58,168 nt of DNA. Origin: a virus. Both the position numbers and the translations under genes were made by a program. This document shows, piece by piece, positions 6,652-15,588 of the stretch (its first letter is position 1; the number at the start of each line of letters is the position of its first letter). Below the pieces are notes generated by a model. That model was given only the letters and a program-made list of their open reading frames with translations. It was not told where the DNA came from and did no database searches. The stretch is from IMG/VR virus record IMGVR_UViG_3300010354_000103, positions 1 through 58,168 of that record. One strand, written 5' to 3'.

Positions 6652-7598
6652 TATTCTTCTCCTACAGTGAATTTAGGGAAATCTTCAATATCATTTAGTA
6701 AAGAATACTTTTCAATCACATCATATAATTGTTTTGGAATGGGAACACCACCTTCTTTTGCTCTTACATATTCGTTAAGTGCTACTTTCAGTTTAGCGTC
6801 AACTTTACTCATTGCTGAAGAAGTGTTTAAATGAGTTTCATAAGGAACAAATTGATCTGGAGTTTCTAGATAATTAGATCCATCATTATTTGGATATTGT
6901 AATTTATATTCTTCAGGGTTAATAGGCCATTTAAAATCTTCTTTATAAATTAAAAAATCAATCTCTTCTTCGAAATCTTCTGGTTTTTTTGGAGAATTTC
7001 TAACAAATTCTCTCCATTTAATCCACAAATCTTTTTCTCCAGGAAATGATTCTGGAGCATCTGGTAGAATTCTCCAATCAGTTTCTCTAAGCATTCTTTC
7101 TGATGTAGAAAGAATATCTAAGTACATACTATCCAAAAACTCTTGTTTTCTAGCAATAGAAACTAATTGCTCATATTGTTTAATCTCTTCGTTTGTATTG
7201 TGAACAAATACTGCTGCTTTTAAAGCCTCAAAAAGTTCTTTAGCATTTTCCTGAGTGAAATTCTTATACGAATAATTTACCCAATATGTTTCTTTGGTTT
7301 CAAAATTATATTTTAGTTTTTCTTTTTCTAAGATAACTTTCCCATTTTGATGTACAGCAAATAATATAATTCTATCATTTTCATTTGTCCACTCATCAGG
7401 TAAATATTCCAACAAATTTTTATTTACAGTATCATTTAAATGAACTGCCTGGTATTCATATTCCTTAGTGGCAGGATTTACTACCCTCACATAAATCAAT
7501 CTTGCTTTTGCATCATACTCTATCAAAGTTGGATTATCTTCTGGCAATTCCAACTTCTGAAAGACAAAATCTTCAGGATTAAAAACAGGTTTGCTCAT
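6651..7598 (-). CDS. Putative tail-fibre assembly chaperone
   Basis: The 315-residue acidic protein contains, at about residues 165-200, the pattern R-x-TDW-x-x-LPD-then-W-x-x-W/Y-R-x-x-x-R (LRETDWRILPDAPES ... LWIKWREFVRNSP). This is the signature of the phage tail-assembly-chaperone domain (Phage_tail_APC type) found downstream of fibre genes. A second, weaker segment follows (EDFKWPINPEEYKLQYP). It lies 25 bp downstream of the 1948-aa fibre gene, the classic location. It probably aids folding or trimerisation of one or more fibres. The N-terminal 150 residues are not recognised. Confidence 0.6.
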   Translation of the reverse strand: MSKPVFNPEDFVFQKLELPEDNPTLIEYDAKARLIYVRVVNPATKEYEYQAVHLNDTVNKNLLEYLPDEWTNENDRIILFAVHQNGKVILEKEKLKYNFETKETYWVNYSYKNFTQENAKELFEALKAAVFVHNTNEEIKQYEQLVSIARKQEFLDSMYLDILSTSERMLRETDWRILPDAPESFPGEKDLWIKWREFVRNSPKKPEDFEEEIDFLIYKEDFKWPINPEEYKLQYPNNDGSNYLETPDQFVPYETHLNTSSAMSKVDAKLKVALNEYVRAKEGGVPIPKQLYDVIEKYSLLNDIEDFPKFTVGEE

Positions 7599-7623
7599 TG
7601 TTATCGTTTTTTTACTATTTATT

Positions 7624-10600
7624 TTAGTATGCTTTGATTAACCACTTAACCCAAGTATATGCCGTCATCAATGGAACTTTTTGTTGAGGTGATAAACTAG
7701 GAGTAGGAATTAATTGTTTATTAGCATTTAATGTAAATTTACCAGGAAGTACTTCAATTCCAAGATCAGCAGCTGTTTTAATAATAGTAACCGAAGTTGT
7801 TGAAGGAGTTCCAGTATATGCCGTTCCATGTTCATCTACGTTTCCATAGCTGAATGTAGTGTTAATATTAGTGATTGGACTTAAAGATAGATAATGGTTG
7901 TGATTATTTTTAGTTGTAGGATTCCATTGTACAACACTCACACTTCTTCCAGGAATATCAATGGCAGCGACAAATTTGTATATACCACCACCAGCAGAAA
8001 CATTGCCAACTGAAGTCGTAAATGGTGTAGTAGTTAAATTGATATAAGAATTAATTTCATTATAATTTGTGTCGCCAATATTACCAATATTGGTTTGCTG
8101 ATAAGCAACTTGATCCCAAACTGCTGTAATATGAGTTCCATTATAACCTGGAGGTCCATATGTCAAACATCCACTTGTTGAAGGAGCCCATGGTTCGGCA
8201 GTTTTTAACCATACTGTGCTTGTATCTAATTGACTTAAAATAGTATTTTCATCAGTTAATGCTACAGAGTTAGCAAAACCATTCACAGATGATGAAGGTT
8301 TAACCATATAACCCCAGATATTAACTGGACATGAGGCAGAAGAGTTTGTTGGAGATCCTCCTAAAGTAATACCTGAACTAAAAGCACTAGTTCTACCTCC
8401 ATTACCATTCCAGTAAATAATACCTTTTGATCCAGTTCCTCCAGTTGTTGGATCTGGTTGTCCAGATACTAATAAATGTGTATGTGATGGAACTTCTGTT
8501 AATTTTGCCTGTTTTGTTTGAATAGCAGCAGAAATTTGACCACCAGTAGTAAATTCTACTTGACCAGTAACATCAGTATATCCTGTGGTTGCTATAGTTC
8601 CAATAACAAAATAGTCACTTTCTAAAGCAGTTAATCCAGTGCCAGGAGTTTCTACCTGTGGAATTGATTGAGCACTAGGAACTGCTATTTGATCAATATA
8701 CCATAATCCACCATGAGATCCAGGAATTGTATTTGACTTATTAGCACTAGATTTTGCTGGACCATAATCAGGAATTAAAGCTGGAGATGACGAAGCATTG
8801 CCATCTACAGGACCAGTACCAACAACTTTTTTATTCCTCATGTCTGGTAGTCTAAACTCACCACCAACATTTGCACCATATGTAGTTCCAATAATACTAT
8901 ACAGCAAAGGATAATCAGTAGGACTTACGTATGATCCATCACACAAAATCCATCCTGGATATCTAGAATCAGCTTTGCCATTTAAGTTGCCCCAGTTATC
9001 ATTATAACTAACATCTTTGAATATAGGCATTATTGCTCCAATAGGAAGACCATCCATCTTGGTTTCAAATTTAATTTCATTACCACCAGCAACTTGTACC
9101 ATATTCAAACTGCTATACCATTGTCCCAATATTGGATCTGGTGTTGGTGCTGGACTGACAACGGTAAACGTAGTTGTATAAGAACCAACCGTCACATTCG
9201 AACTAACAGAAAATCCTGCTATACCACTAGACAATAATCTAATAGTAAGAGTATCACCATTGCTAACCAATATTGGTAAAGCAGAAGTATATTGGTTAAA
9301 AGCAGAACCATTTTTGCTTATTAAAGCACCATTAGTAGCATATGCTCCAACTGTAGTCCCTAATCCAGCTACAGTAATAGTATTACTATTTGTGTTTGTA
9401 CTTACTGCTGTAGCAATAACAGTTGGGAATAAAAATGGAGTTGGAGATGTTCCAAATACGCCAGCATTTGTAACAGTCCATGTAGTGGAATAATCACCAG
9501 CGGCAATATTCCATGTTTTCGATTCTCCAACTACATTTGATGTAGTATATTTTAATTTTATAACATCATAGAGAGATACTGTAGTGCTGGATAATCCAGT
9601 ATCTACGTCATTTAAAACAATGGTAGGTAATGTGCCAGTTTGACCACTAGTATTCGTTATACTAAACGGAATAGTATCATCAACATTTTGAATAGTTACA
9701 CTATTACTATAATAAGTGGTATTTAAATTTCTATTACTTAAATCGATAAAACTAAATGAAGTGGGTGTGTTGTCTGGTTGAACACCAGTAGCAACGGTCC
9801 AAGTTTGTGAAGCAGAACTACCTACCGTGACTAAAGATGAAACCTGAGCAGAATAAGAAGATGATGTTAATATCCTTAGCTTAAATCCTTGACCATTAGT
9901 AATTGTTCTTGGCGAAGCAGAAAAAGTATCACATGTTGTTCCATTACAGATAGAAATTAAAGCTCCATTACCAGCTGTAATTGGAACGGAAGTATTAATA
10001 CCTGTGATTTGTACAATATCACTATCTACTAAAGTATTAATTGGTTGATTATTTAAGTTTGGTATAGTAAAAGTATTTGGAACATCATCTGGAACTGAAC
10101 CAGTCTCTACAGTCCAATATTGAGTTACAGTACCAACAGTAATAGTTAGTGTATACACAGTAAAATAAGAATCACCTGTAGTCATTCTCAACTGAATATA
10201 TTCATTATTTTTTACAACTCCCCCTTGACTCCATGACCCACACCCAGTTCCCTGTCCAGTACATACTCTCACTGCTTGAGAAAATCCATTACTGGTAACG
10301 CTAACTGGAACTTCACCAGTAATTCCAGTTATTTGTACATAATCGCTAGTATATTGTACACTTGGATTAGCATTAGTTACTCCAGTAAAAGAAAATGAAT
10401 CTGGAGTAAAATCTTGTGGTGGCCATCCAACAGTAACATATCCATCTAAATTAGTTCCTGCTCCTAAATTATCTGGAGTGGCAGCTACTGTAACAATGGA
10501 TGAATTGTAATAAGATCCACCACCGATACCACCATTAGCATCCAAGTCAACTGTAGCAATTACCCCACTAAATTCGTCAACTAAACTCGTATTTAATGTT

Positions 10601-13470
10601 CCCGCTGTTCCAAAACCACCGCCAGCACCACCTGCACCACCGCCGCCAGATACAGTAGCACTAGCTCCAGCAGGACCAGTTAAATTCAACCCAGTTAAAC
10701 TATCTATTTTTACAGGTCCAGTTCCAGCATTATTACCATTTTGTGATGGTTTTTGAATAACTGTATCATCACCAGCGCCACCACCACCTGCTCCTCCACC
10801 AGCTAAAGCAAGAAGAGTTCCGTTAGCTAACGTAATAGCAGCAGCACCGCCACCGCCACCACCAGATCCAGAATATTCTCCAGAATAAGTAGCACCACCT
10901 GCTCCACCTGTAGCATAACCAAATCCACCTGTTCCGCCAGCAGCACCCTTACTAAAATTAACCCCATTATTTCCTCGCTGAGGAGAGAATATTCTAAGTA
11001 TTTTATTTGTAGGATCAGGCCAAGTAACAGCTTCTAAATTCATTACTCCATAAAATATATTTCCATTTCCACCTCTACCACCAAAACTATTTGGATAATC
11101 GTTACCACCATTTCCACCTCCAGCACCCATTAAGTAGAAATCTAATGTATTTGCCCAAGAAGGAACTTGGAATTCATAATATGAACCAGCTGGATTGAAA
11201 TTTTGATATGTATATGATTGCTTTTTAGTAGTAACTCTAATAGTATCTTGAGTTTGTCCCACACGATATGTAACAGTTTGTGTTGTATAATTACTTGTAG
11301 AAGAAGTTACTCGTACATAAATCTGTGTTGTGCTGGCAGGAACAGTAGCAATTAATGAAGACCAATTTGTTCCATCTAGACTAAGTTGGGCATTAGCGCC
11401 AAAAGTTTGAGTAAGAATAGCAGCATCAGTAGTTAAATCCAGACCTTGAATTGGTACAGATCTAATATATTGAGTACCTAAATCAGCTTGATAGACATGC
11501 TCAGCTCTAAAAGGATATGGACTTGTTCTGGCATTTCTTGTCTTAATTGTAATTGTAGCGGTTTGATTTGCAAATGAAGGATCTGAAGGTCCAGCAGTTG
11601 GGTTACCATTTGGTCCAGCAGATGGAGGACCTTGAAGTGTTATTTGACTTGATAAAGTAGTATTATAACTTGAAGAAGCAGTTTGTTTAATAGTTACAAC
11701 ATCACCATTTTGTACATATACACTAGTTCCCCAAGTTCCAGATCCATTTTTCCTAATTAAACCAGCACCTTGAGTGACATTGCAACTCATTTGTACAGTT
11801 TGTCCGCTAATAGATGCTGGGACTGTAAATGGTAATGTATAACTAGTTGTTCTTGTAGAAAGAGGTACTTCTAGATCACTATAAGTTCCTGTGGTATATT
11901 CTGTTCCCAATCCACTAATATTAATATCAGAATAATAAGTTACTCCAATTTCAGCATTATTTAATGTATTTGTAGAAGAAACATTGACTAATCGATATTG
12001 TATTAGTTTTAATGATGCTGTAGTTGTACCACCAGTAACAGTCAATATATCATCAATTGCATATGGTCCAGTTCCTCTTTCCACTGTTTCAACAGCTTCA
12101 ATAGCACCAGTTAAACTGTTAACTTGTAATACCTTTACAGTCAATCCAACAGCTGTTGGATGTGTAGTATTTACTGTTGGATAAACACTATTTACAGTAT
12201 ATCCACTTCCACCCGAACTAACAGAAGATAAAGGTAAAGAATCTGTATTAGTGTAAATTGGAGCAAAATTTACTGAATTAGGATATCTATCAACTTCTGT
12301 CCATATCTGCCAAGAATCAGAAGTAGTGCCTAAAGTTTGTGTTACAGCATAAGTTCCCGATCCATAAGTACCTGAATTATTATTTTCATAAGATTGACCA
12401 CTAATTGTAGCAGTATCTCCACCTTGAGCAAAAACAGTAAGACTACCCGTTGTTTTTGTAGTATATCCGTTTCCAATCCTCAATCGAGTATATAATGTAT
12501 CACCTAATTTTAATTGTGTTAATGATTGTGACCAATTAGTGCCATCTTTTGATATTTGTAAATCAGTAGTTGAGGTTGCTCTCAATACAGCATCATTATC
12601 AATACCAGATATAGTAATATTCTGTGTCTTATATCCATTAAATTCTGTCGGTCCAACATCAACATAATCAGTAAATGTTGCTGATGTTAGAGTAGAAATT
12701 TGCTGTGCTTGAGCTCTTGTAGTGATACTCCACGTATCGGAACGAGCATTACCAGCTCCCCAATAATTATCAGATATAGTAAGAGTTACATTACTATTTG
12801 TAGTGTACCAATTTTCAGTTTGAATTCTTAATCTTACTGTATCATTGTTAGTTACAGTAAAATATTGTGTTAGAGTATGAGCAGTAGAAGTAGCAGTCGC
12901 TCTATTTGTTAATGTTACAGTAGTTCCAGCAATACTTAAAATTTCACCAGAAATATTTGTACTGGAAATATATCTACCAACAACTAAATTAGCAGTGCTA
13001 CTTACATTTGTAATATCCCTACTACCATTTGTAGTATTGCCAGTAACAGTAACAGATTGAGTAGCAGTGGTAATATATGGACCACCATTAATTGAAAAAC
13101 CAGCTGTCGAAAGATTTGGATAAGATCCTTTTGGTCCAGATCCAGAAGTAGCAATAGAAATAGGAACTCTTAATTCTAATCCACTTACAGTTATTGGGGC
13201 AGAATAGTATGTAGTATTTTTTTGAAATGTGCTAGTGAAATCTGCAGGAAGAGTTGCCGTGGCATTTGTAGATCCACTATTATCAGTAAAAGTAAAAGCA
13301 GCTGGCTGAGAATCTGGTAATCTAGTACCTAACGTAACTCCAGTAGGATCTGTTCCTGTACCTATTTGTACTTGAATTGTTACAGATGTATTCCACGTTA
13401 CTGGGGTTGGGTATCTAATTTCTACCTGATCTCCAGCACCAACATATACTGGCGTGCTACTAAATGGCAT
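7624..13470 (-). CDS. Large tail fibre with Ig-like repeats and collar domain
   Basis: This is a 1948-residue adhesin-like virion protein. The first ~780 residues and residues ~1030-1450 are tandem beta-rich repeats of about 100 aa, recognisable by a TNG/SNG..NGD..R...T.......VTVG pattern. Residues ~785-970 are glycine-rich (GGGAGGGGAGD and similar), like polyglycine adhesin tips. Residues ~1470-1550 form a phage tail-collar domain (GWILCDGSYVSPTDYPLL ... GEFRLPDMRNKKVVG), as in T4 gp12-type fibres. The C-terminal ~400 residues resemble a fibre tip. The protein probably extends from the baseplate and contacts the host. The downstream gene is a chaperone candidate. Confidence 0.8.
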   Translation of the reverse strand: MPFSSTPVYVGAGDQVEIRYPTPVTWNTSVTIQVQIGTGTDPTGVTLGTRLPDSQPAAFTFTDNSGSTNATATLPADFTSTFQKNTTYYSAPITVSGLELRVPISIATSGSGPKGSYPNLSTAGFSINGGPYITTATQSVTVTGNTTNGSRDITNVSSTANLVVGRYISSTNISGEILSIAGTTVTLTNRATATSTAHTLTQYFTVTNNDTVRLRIQTENWYTTNSNVTLTISDNYWGAGNARSDTWSITTRAQAQQISTLTSATFTDYVDVGPTEFNGYKTQNITISGIDNDAVLRATSTTDLQISKDGTNWSQSLTQLKLGDTLYTRLRIGNGYTTKTTGSLTVFAQGGDTATISGQSYENNNSGTYGSGTYAVTQTLGTTSDSWQIWTEVDRYPNSVNFAPIYTNTDSLPLSSVSSGGSGYTVNSVYPTVNTTHPTAVGLTVKVLQVNSLTGAIEAVETVERGTGPYAIDDILTVTGGTTTASLKLIQYRLVNVSSTNTLNNAEIGVTYYSDINISGLGTEYTTGTYSDLEVPLSTRTTSYTLPFTVPASISGQTVQMSCNVTQGAGLIRKNGSGTWGTSVYVQNGDVVTIKQTASSSYNTTLSSQITLQGPPSAGPNGNPTAGPSDPSFANQTATITIKTRNARTSPYPFRAEHVYQADLGTQYIRSVPIQGLDLTTDAAILTQTFGANAQLSLDGTNWSSLIATVPASTTQIYVRVTSSTSNYTTQTVTYRVGQTQDTIRVTTKKQSYTYQNFNPAGSYYEFQVPSWANTLDFYLMGAGGGNGGNDYPNSFGGRGGNGNIFYGVMNLEAVTWPDPTNKILRIFSPQRGNNGVNFSKGAAGGTGGFGYATGGAGGATYSGEYSGSGGGGGGAAAITLANGTLLALAGGGAGGGGAGDDTVIQKPSQNGNNAGTGPVKIDSLTGLNLTGPAGASATVSGGGGAGGAGGGFGTAGTLNTSLVDEFSGVIATVDLDANGGIGGGSYYNSSIVTVAATPDNLGAGTNLDGYVTVGWPPQDFTPDSFSFTGVTNANPSVQYTSDYVQITGITGEVPVSVTSNGFSQAVRVCTGQGTGCGSWSQGGVVKNNEYIQLRMTTGDSYFTVYTLTITVGTVTQYWTVETGSVPDDVPNTFTIPNLNNQPINTLVDSDIVQITGINTSVPITAGNGALISICNGTTCDTFSASPRTITNGQGFKLRILTSSSYSAQVSSLVTVGSSASQTWTVATGVQPDNTPTSFSFIDLSNRNLNTTYYSNSVTIQNVDDTIPFSITNTSGQTGTLPTIVLNDVDTGLSSTTVSLYDVIKLKYTTSNVVGESKTWNIAAGDYSTTWTVTNAGVFGTSPTPFLFPTVIATAVSTNTNSNTITVAGLGTTVGAYATNGALISKNGSAFNQYTSALPILVSNGDTLTIRLLSSGIAGFSVSSNVTVGSYTTTFTVVSPAPTPDPILGQWYSSLNMVQVAGGNEIKFETKMDGLPIGAIMPIFKDVSYNDNWGNLNGKADSRYPGWILCDGSYVSPTDYPLLYSIIGTTYGANVGGEFRLPDMRNKKVVGTGPVDGNASSSPALIPDYGPAKSSANKSNTIPGSHGGLWYIDQIAVPSAQSIPQVETPGTGLTALESDYFVIGTIATTGYTDVTGQVEFTTGGQISAAIQTKQAKLTEVPSHTHLLVSGQPDPTTGGTGSKGIIYWNGNGGRTSAFSSGITLGGSPTNSSASCPVNIWGYMVKPSSSVNGFANSVALTDENTILSQLDTSTVWLKTAEPWAPSTSGCLTYGPPGYNGTHITAVWDQVAYQQTNIGNIGDTNYNEINSYINLTTTPFTTSVGNVSAGGGIYKFVAAIDIPGRSVSVVQWNPTTKNNHNHYLSLSPITNINTTFSYGNVDEHGTAYTGTPSTTSVTIIKTAADLGIEVLPGKFTLNANKQLIPTPSLSPQQKVPLMTAYTWVKWLIKAY

Positions 13471-13495
13471 TGATAGATTTCACTACAGTTTTTAG

Positions 13496-13503
13496 TATTT
13501 ATG
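13496..13503 (-). promoter_or_regulatory. Candidate late promoter, CATAAATA
   Basis: CATAAATA on the minus strand differs from the T4 late box TATAAATA at one base and lies 26 bp before the ATG of the 1948-aa fibre gene. It overlaps the stop codon of the preceding gene. One mismatch in an AT-rich genome makes this only a candidate. Confidence 0.35.
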
Positions 13504-13690
13504 CTTCTTCAATAGATCTTATATCAACCCATTCTCCGCCATTAATTCTGACCTGAATAGGTTCTGATGCCTTTATTTCTACTTTATCTTTCTTTTTTAT
13601 GTGATTCATTTTTACCATAGCTGAGGTATAGTAACTATCATTAATAGAAAGATTATTATCGTCTATAAAATTAATTTTTTCTTTTTTCAT
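13499..13690 (-). CDS. Hypothetical 63-aa protein
   Basis: I start this gene at the ATG at 13690 (MKKEKINFIDDNN), which forms an ATGA overlap with the stop of the upstream 95-aa gene. The TTG nine codons earlier is unlikely. The protein is lysine-rich in the middle and ends RINGGEWVDIRSIEEA, a small beta-like unit. The function is unknown. It sits between the modular fibre genes and the large fibre gene and is probably a structural accessory. Confidence 0.65.
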   Translation of the reverse strand: MKKEKINFIDDNNLSINDSYYTSAMVKMNHIKKKDKVEIKASEPIQVRINGGEWVDIRSIEEA

Positions 13691-13974
13691 GCCACGTTTC
13701 CTTCGTAAGTATCCCAATAATGTCTAATGAGGTTTTGAATAAATTCAGGTTCTCCAGAAATATCTTGCTCTGGAAATTCTAGTTCAACTTCATTACCATT
13801 AATATCAGTTGTTGTGTATTTACCAGCTCTTTTATATGTAACTATTGAAGTATTTGTATTCAATACATTACCAGTTTCTTTATTAGTTGTCACTGTATCT
13901 GTATAAACTGTTGCTTGACAATTTACCGCCGAAAAAATTATATGACTAACAAATGTTTTGGTTTCTAGTTCCAT
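13687..13974 (-). CDS. Hypothetical 95-aa protein in fibre operon
   Basis: A 95-residue protein beginning MELETKTFVSHIIFSAVNCQA. It has a threonine-rich, beta-type first half and an acidic helical end (ISGEPEFIQNLIRHYWDTYEG). I recognise no domain. It follows a modular fibre gene and is coupled to the downstream 63-aa gene by an ATGA overlap. It may be a small virion or fibre-accessory protein. Confidence 0.65.
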   Translation of the reverse strand: MELETKTFVSHIIFSAVNCQATVYTDTVTTNKETGNVLNTNTSIVTYKRAGKYTTTDINGNEVELEFPEQDISGEPEFIQNLIRHYWDTYEGNVA

Positions 13975-13989
13975 TTTTTTAAATATTTA

Positions 13990-15585
13990 TTATATCTCTC
14001 TAGTATTTAACCATGATCCAAATGTAGAAGTTCCTGCTTGCTTAACTCGAATTTGAGCATCTGGAGTATTTGTTTTAATTTCCACATCTATCTCAACATC
14101 ATCGACAGTAATTGTTGTATTACTTTCAGTGTATTGTACTGGAGTATTAGCAATTTGATCAATATCTGGATAAGGAAAATATGTTGTATTGTCTCCAAAA
14201 TCAAATGTTTCGTTTACATCAGGTGCTCTAGTTCTAGCAGTAAAAGATGATGATACTGTTCCAATACTAAAATTATAAGTTCTAGAATTTGTCAAACCAG
14301 ATGGATCCGAATTGAAAGGTTGAGAAGTAAATCTTAAATAAACATTCTGACCATTTGAAATATATCTAGTACTGCCATAATTTACTTGATTCAATGTAGC
14401 ATCTAATCCAGCAGAAATACAATTAACTGCTGTAATCATATCAATGCCTTGTATCGGTCCAATAAGTATTTGATATGTAGTATCTGGTTCTAAGTTATTT
14501 AAAGAAACCCCAGAAGTAGTGGTGGTAGGAATTGAAAATGAATTTGGAGTATTATCATTATATACTTGTACAGTTATAGTTGAAGTAACACAAACTGTTC
14601 CAGCACAAGCAGTTAATGTATATGATTTAGTTGCTGGAGAATTACTACCTGCTACTGATTGTAATCCAGTGTCAACATCAATTGAACCACTAACATTTAC
14701 TGACCCAACTCCTTGATTAATTGAAACACTTGTCACAGCATCAGTAGTAGACCATCCTAATGTAACTGTTTTAGTAGGATTGCCTAATGTTCCACTAGTT
14801 TGTGGAGCTGGAGTATAATAAAATGAATTTATTACTGGCGTGAATAAAGTATATGAAACATTAATATATGGAGTGTTTTGAAATGGACCGTCACTACCCA
14901 CATATTGTAAAACACTAGAAACATATGCGCTACCGCCGCCTCCACCGCCACCCGAACTAAAATTTTGATCTCTTCCTCGGCCACCACCACCACCGCCTGG
15001 AGCTCCGCCACCACCGCCGCCGCCGCCTCCACCGTCAGTAGTTGCATCTGTTCCTTGAGCACCATTGCCTGGTGATATAGATCCAACAGCAGAAAATCCA
15101 CCAGCATCCCCGCCAGGACCACCTAATCTATCCCAAGACCCACCACCGCCGCCTCCTCCGCCTCCAGCGAGAAGAATTGTAGATCCACTATTATTTGTAA
15201 CGCCAGTGGCACCTCCACCACCACCTCCTCCTCCAGAGTATCCTGGATCATCATCACCCGCTGCTTGAGTACCTGTATTACCTCCTCTACCTCCACTACC
15301 AAGACTACTAGATCCACCAGCAGCGCCTCCACCACCGTATGAATTATTTCCACCATTTGATCCAATAGCACCAACGTATAAAGTTGGTGTTCTAGCAGTA
15401 AATTCTGTTATGTATTTAAATACACCTACTCTACCATTTCCAAAACTACCCCCAGCAGTTGCTCCATCAGTACCACCAGTACCACCTCTACCACTTGCTA
15501 CAGTAAGTTGTATATTTCCAGCATTCGATGGGATAGAAATACTAGTACTGCTTGTATAAGTATTGGATACGTTTGTCTGACTCAT
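13990..15585 (-). CDS. Modular glycine-rich fibre protein (paralogue A)
   Basis: This 531-residue protein has two parts. Residues 1 to ~245 are a beta start (SISIPSNAGNIQLTVASG) followed by dense glycine runs, such as a GGGGGGGGGG tract, resembling polyglycine-helix adhesin domains. Residues ~247-531 are a conserved module shared with four neighbouring genes: an Ig/PKD-like domain beginning PVINSFYYTPAPQTSG, a second beta domain, and a signature ARAPDVNETFDFGD...PYPDIDQ ending FGSW-x-x-TREI. The shared C-terminus and variable N-terminus suggest interchangeable adhesins. A 150-bp stretch is nearly identical to the neighbouring paralogue. Confidence 0.75.
   Translation of the reverse strand: MSQTNVSNTYTSSTSISIPSNAGNIQLTVASGRGGTGGTDGATAGGSFGNGRVGVFKYITEFTARTPTLYVGAIGSNGGNNSYGGGGAAGGSSSLGSGGRGGNTGTQAAGDDDPGYSGGGGGGGGATGVTNNSGSTILLAGGGGGGGGGSWDRLGGPGGDAGGFSAVGSISPGNGAQGTDATTDGGGGGGGGGGAPGGGGGGRGRDQNFSSGGGGGGGSAYVSSVLQYVGSDGPFQNTPYINVSYTLFTPVINSFYYTPAPQTSGTLGNPTKTVTLGWSTTDAVTSVSINQGVGSVNVSGSIDVDTGLQSVAGSNSPATKSYTLTACAGTVCVTSTITVQVYNDNTPNSFSIPTTTTSGVSLNNLEPDTTYQILIGPIQGIDMITAVNCISAGLDATLNQVNYGSTRYISNGQNVYLRFTSQPFNSDPSGLTNSRTYNFSIGTVSSSFTARTRAPDVNETFDFGDNTTYFPYPDIDQIANTPVQYTESNTTITVDDVEIDVEIKTNTPDAQIRVKQAGTSTFGSWLNTREI
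14195..14344. repeat. Near-identical block shared with 15794-15943
   Basis: A 150-bp block within the conserved C-terminal module aligns without net indels to 15794-15943. The first 35 bp and the last 36 bp are identical by eye. It marks recent duplication or gene conversion between adjacent fibre genes. Confidence 0.75.
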
Positions 15586-15588
15586 ACT

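Noticed and set aside
7605-7620. AATAAATA as a late promoter before the chaperone gene
   Set aside because: It is imperfect and lies in an AT-rich spacer, and readthrough from the fibre gene suffices.
13975-13992. AATAAATA before the 95-aa gene
   Set aside because: Same reason: a weak match in a short AT-rich gap within an operon.
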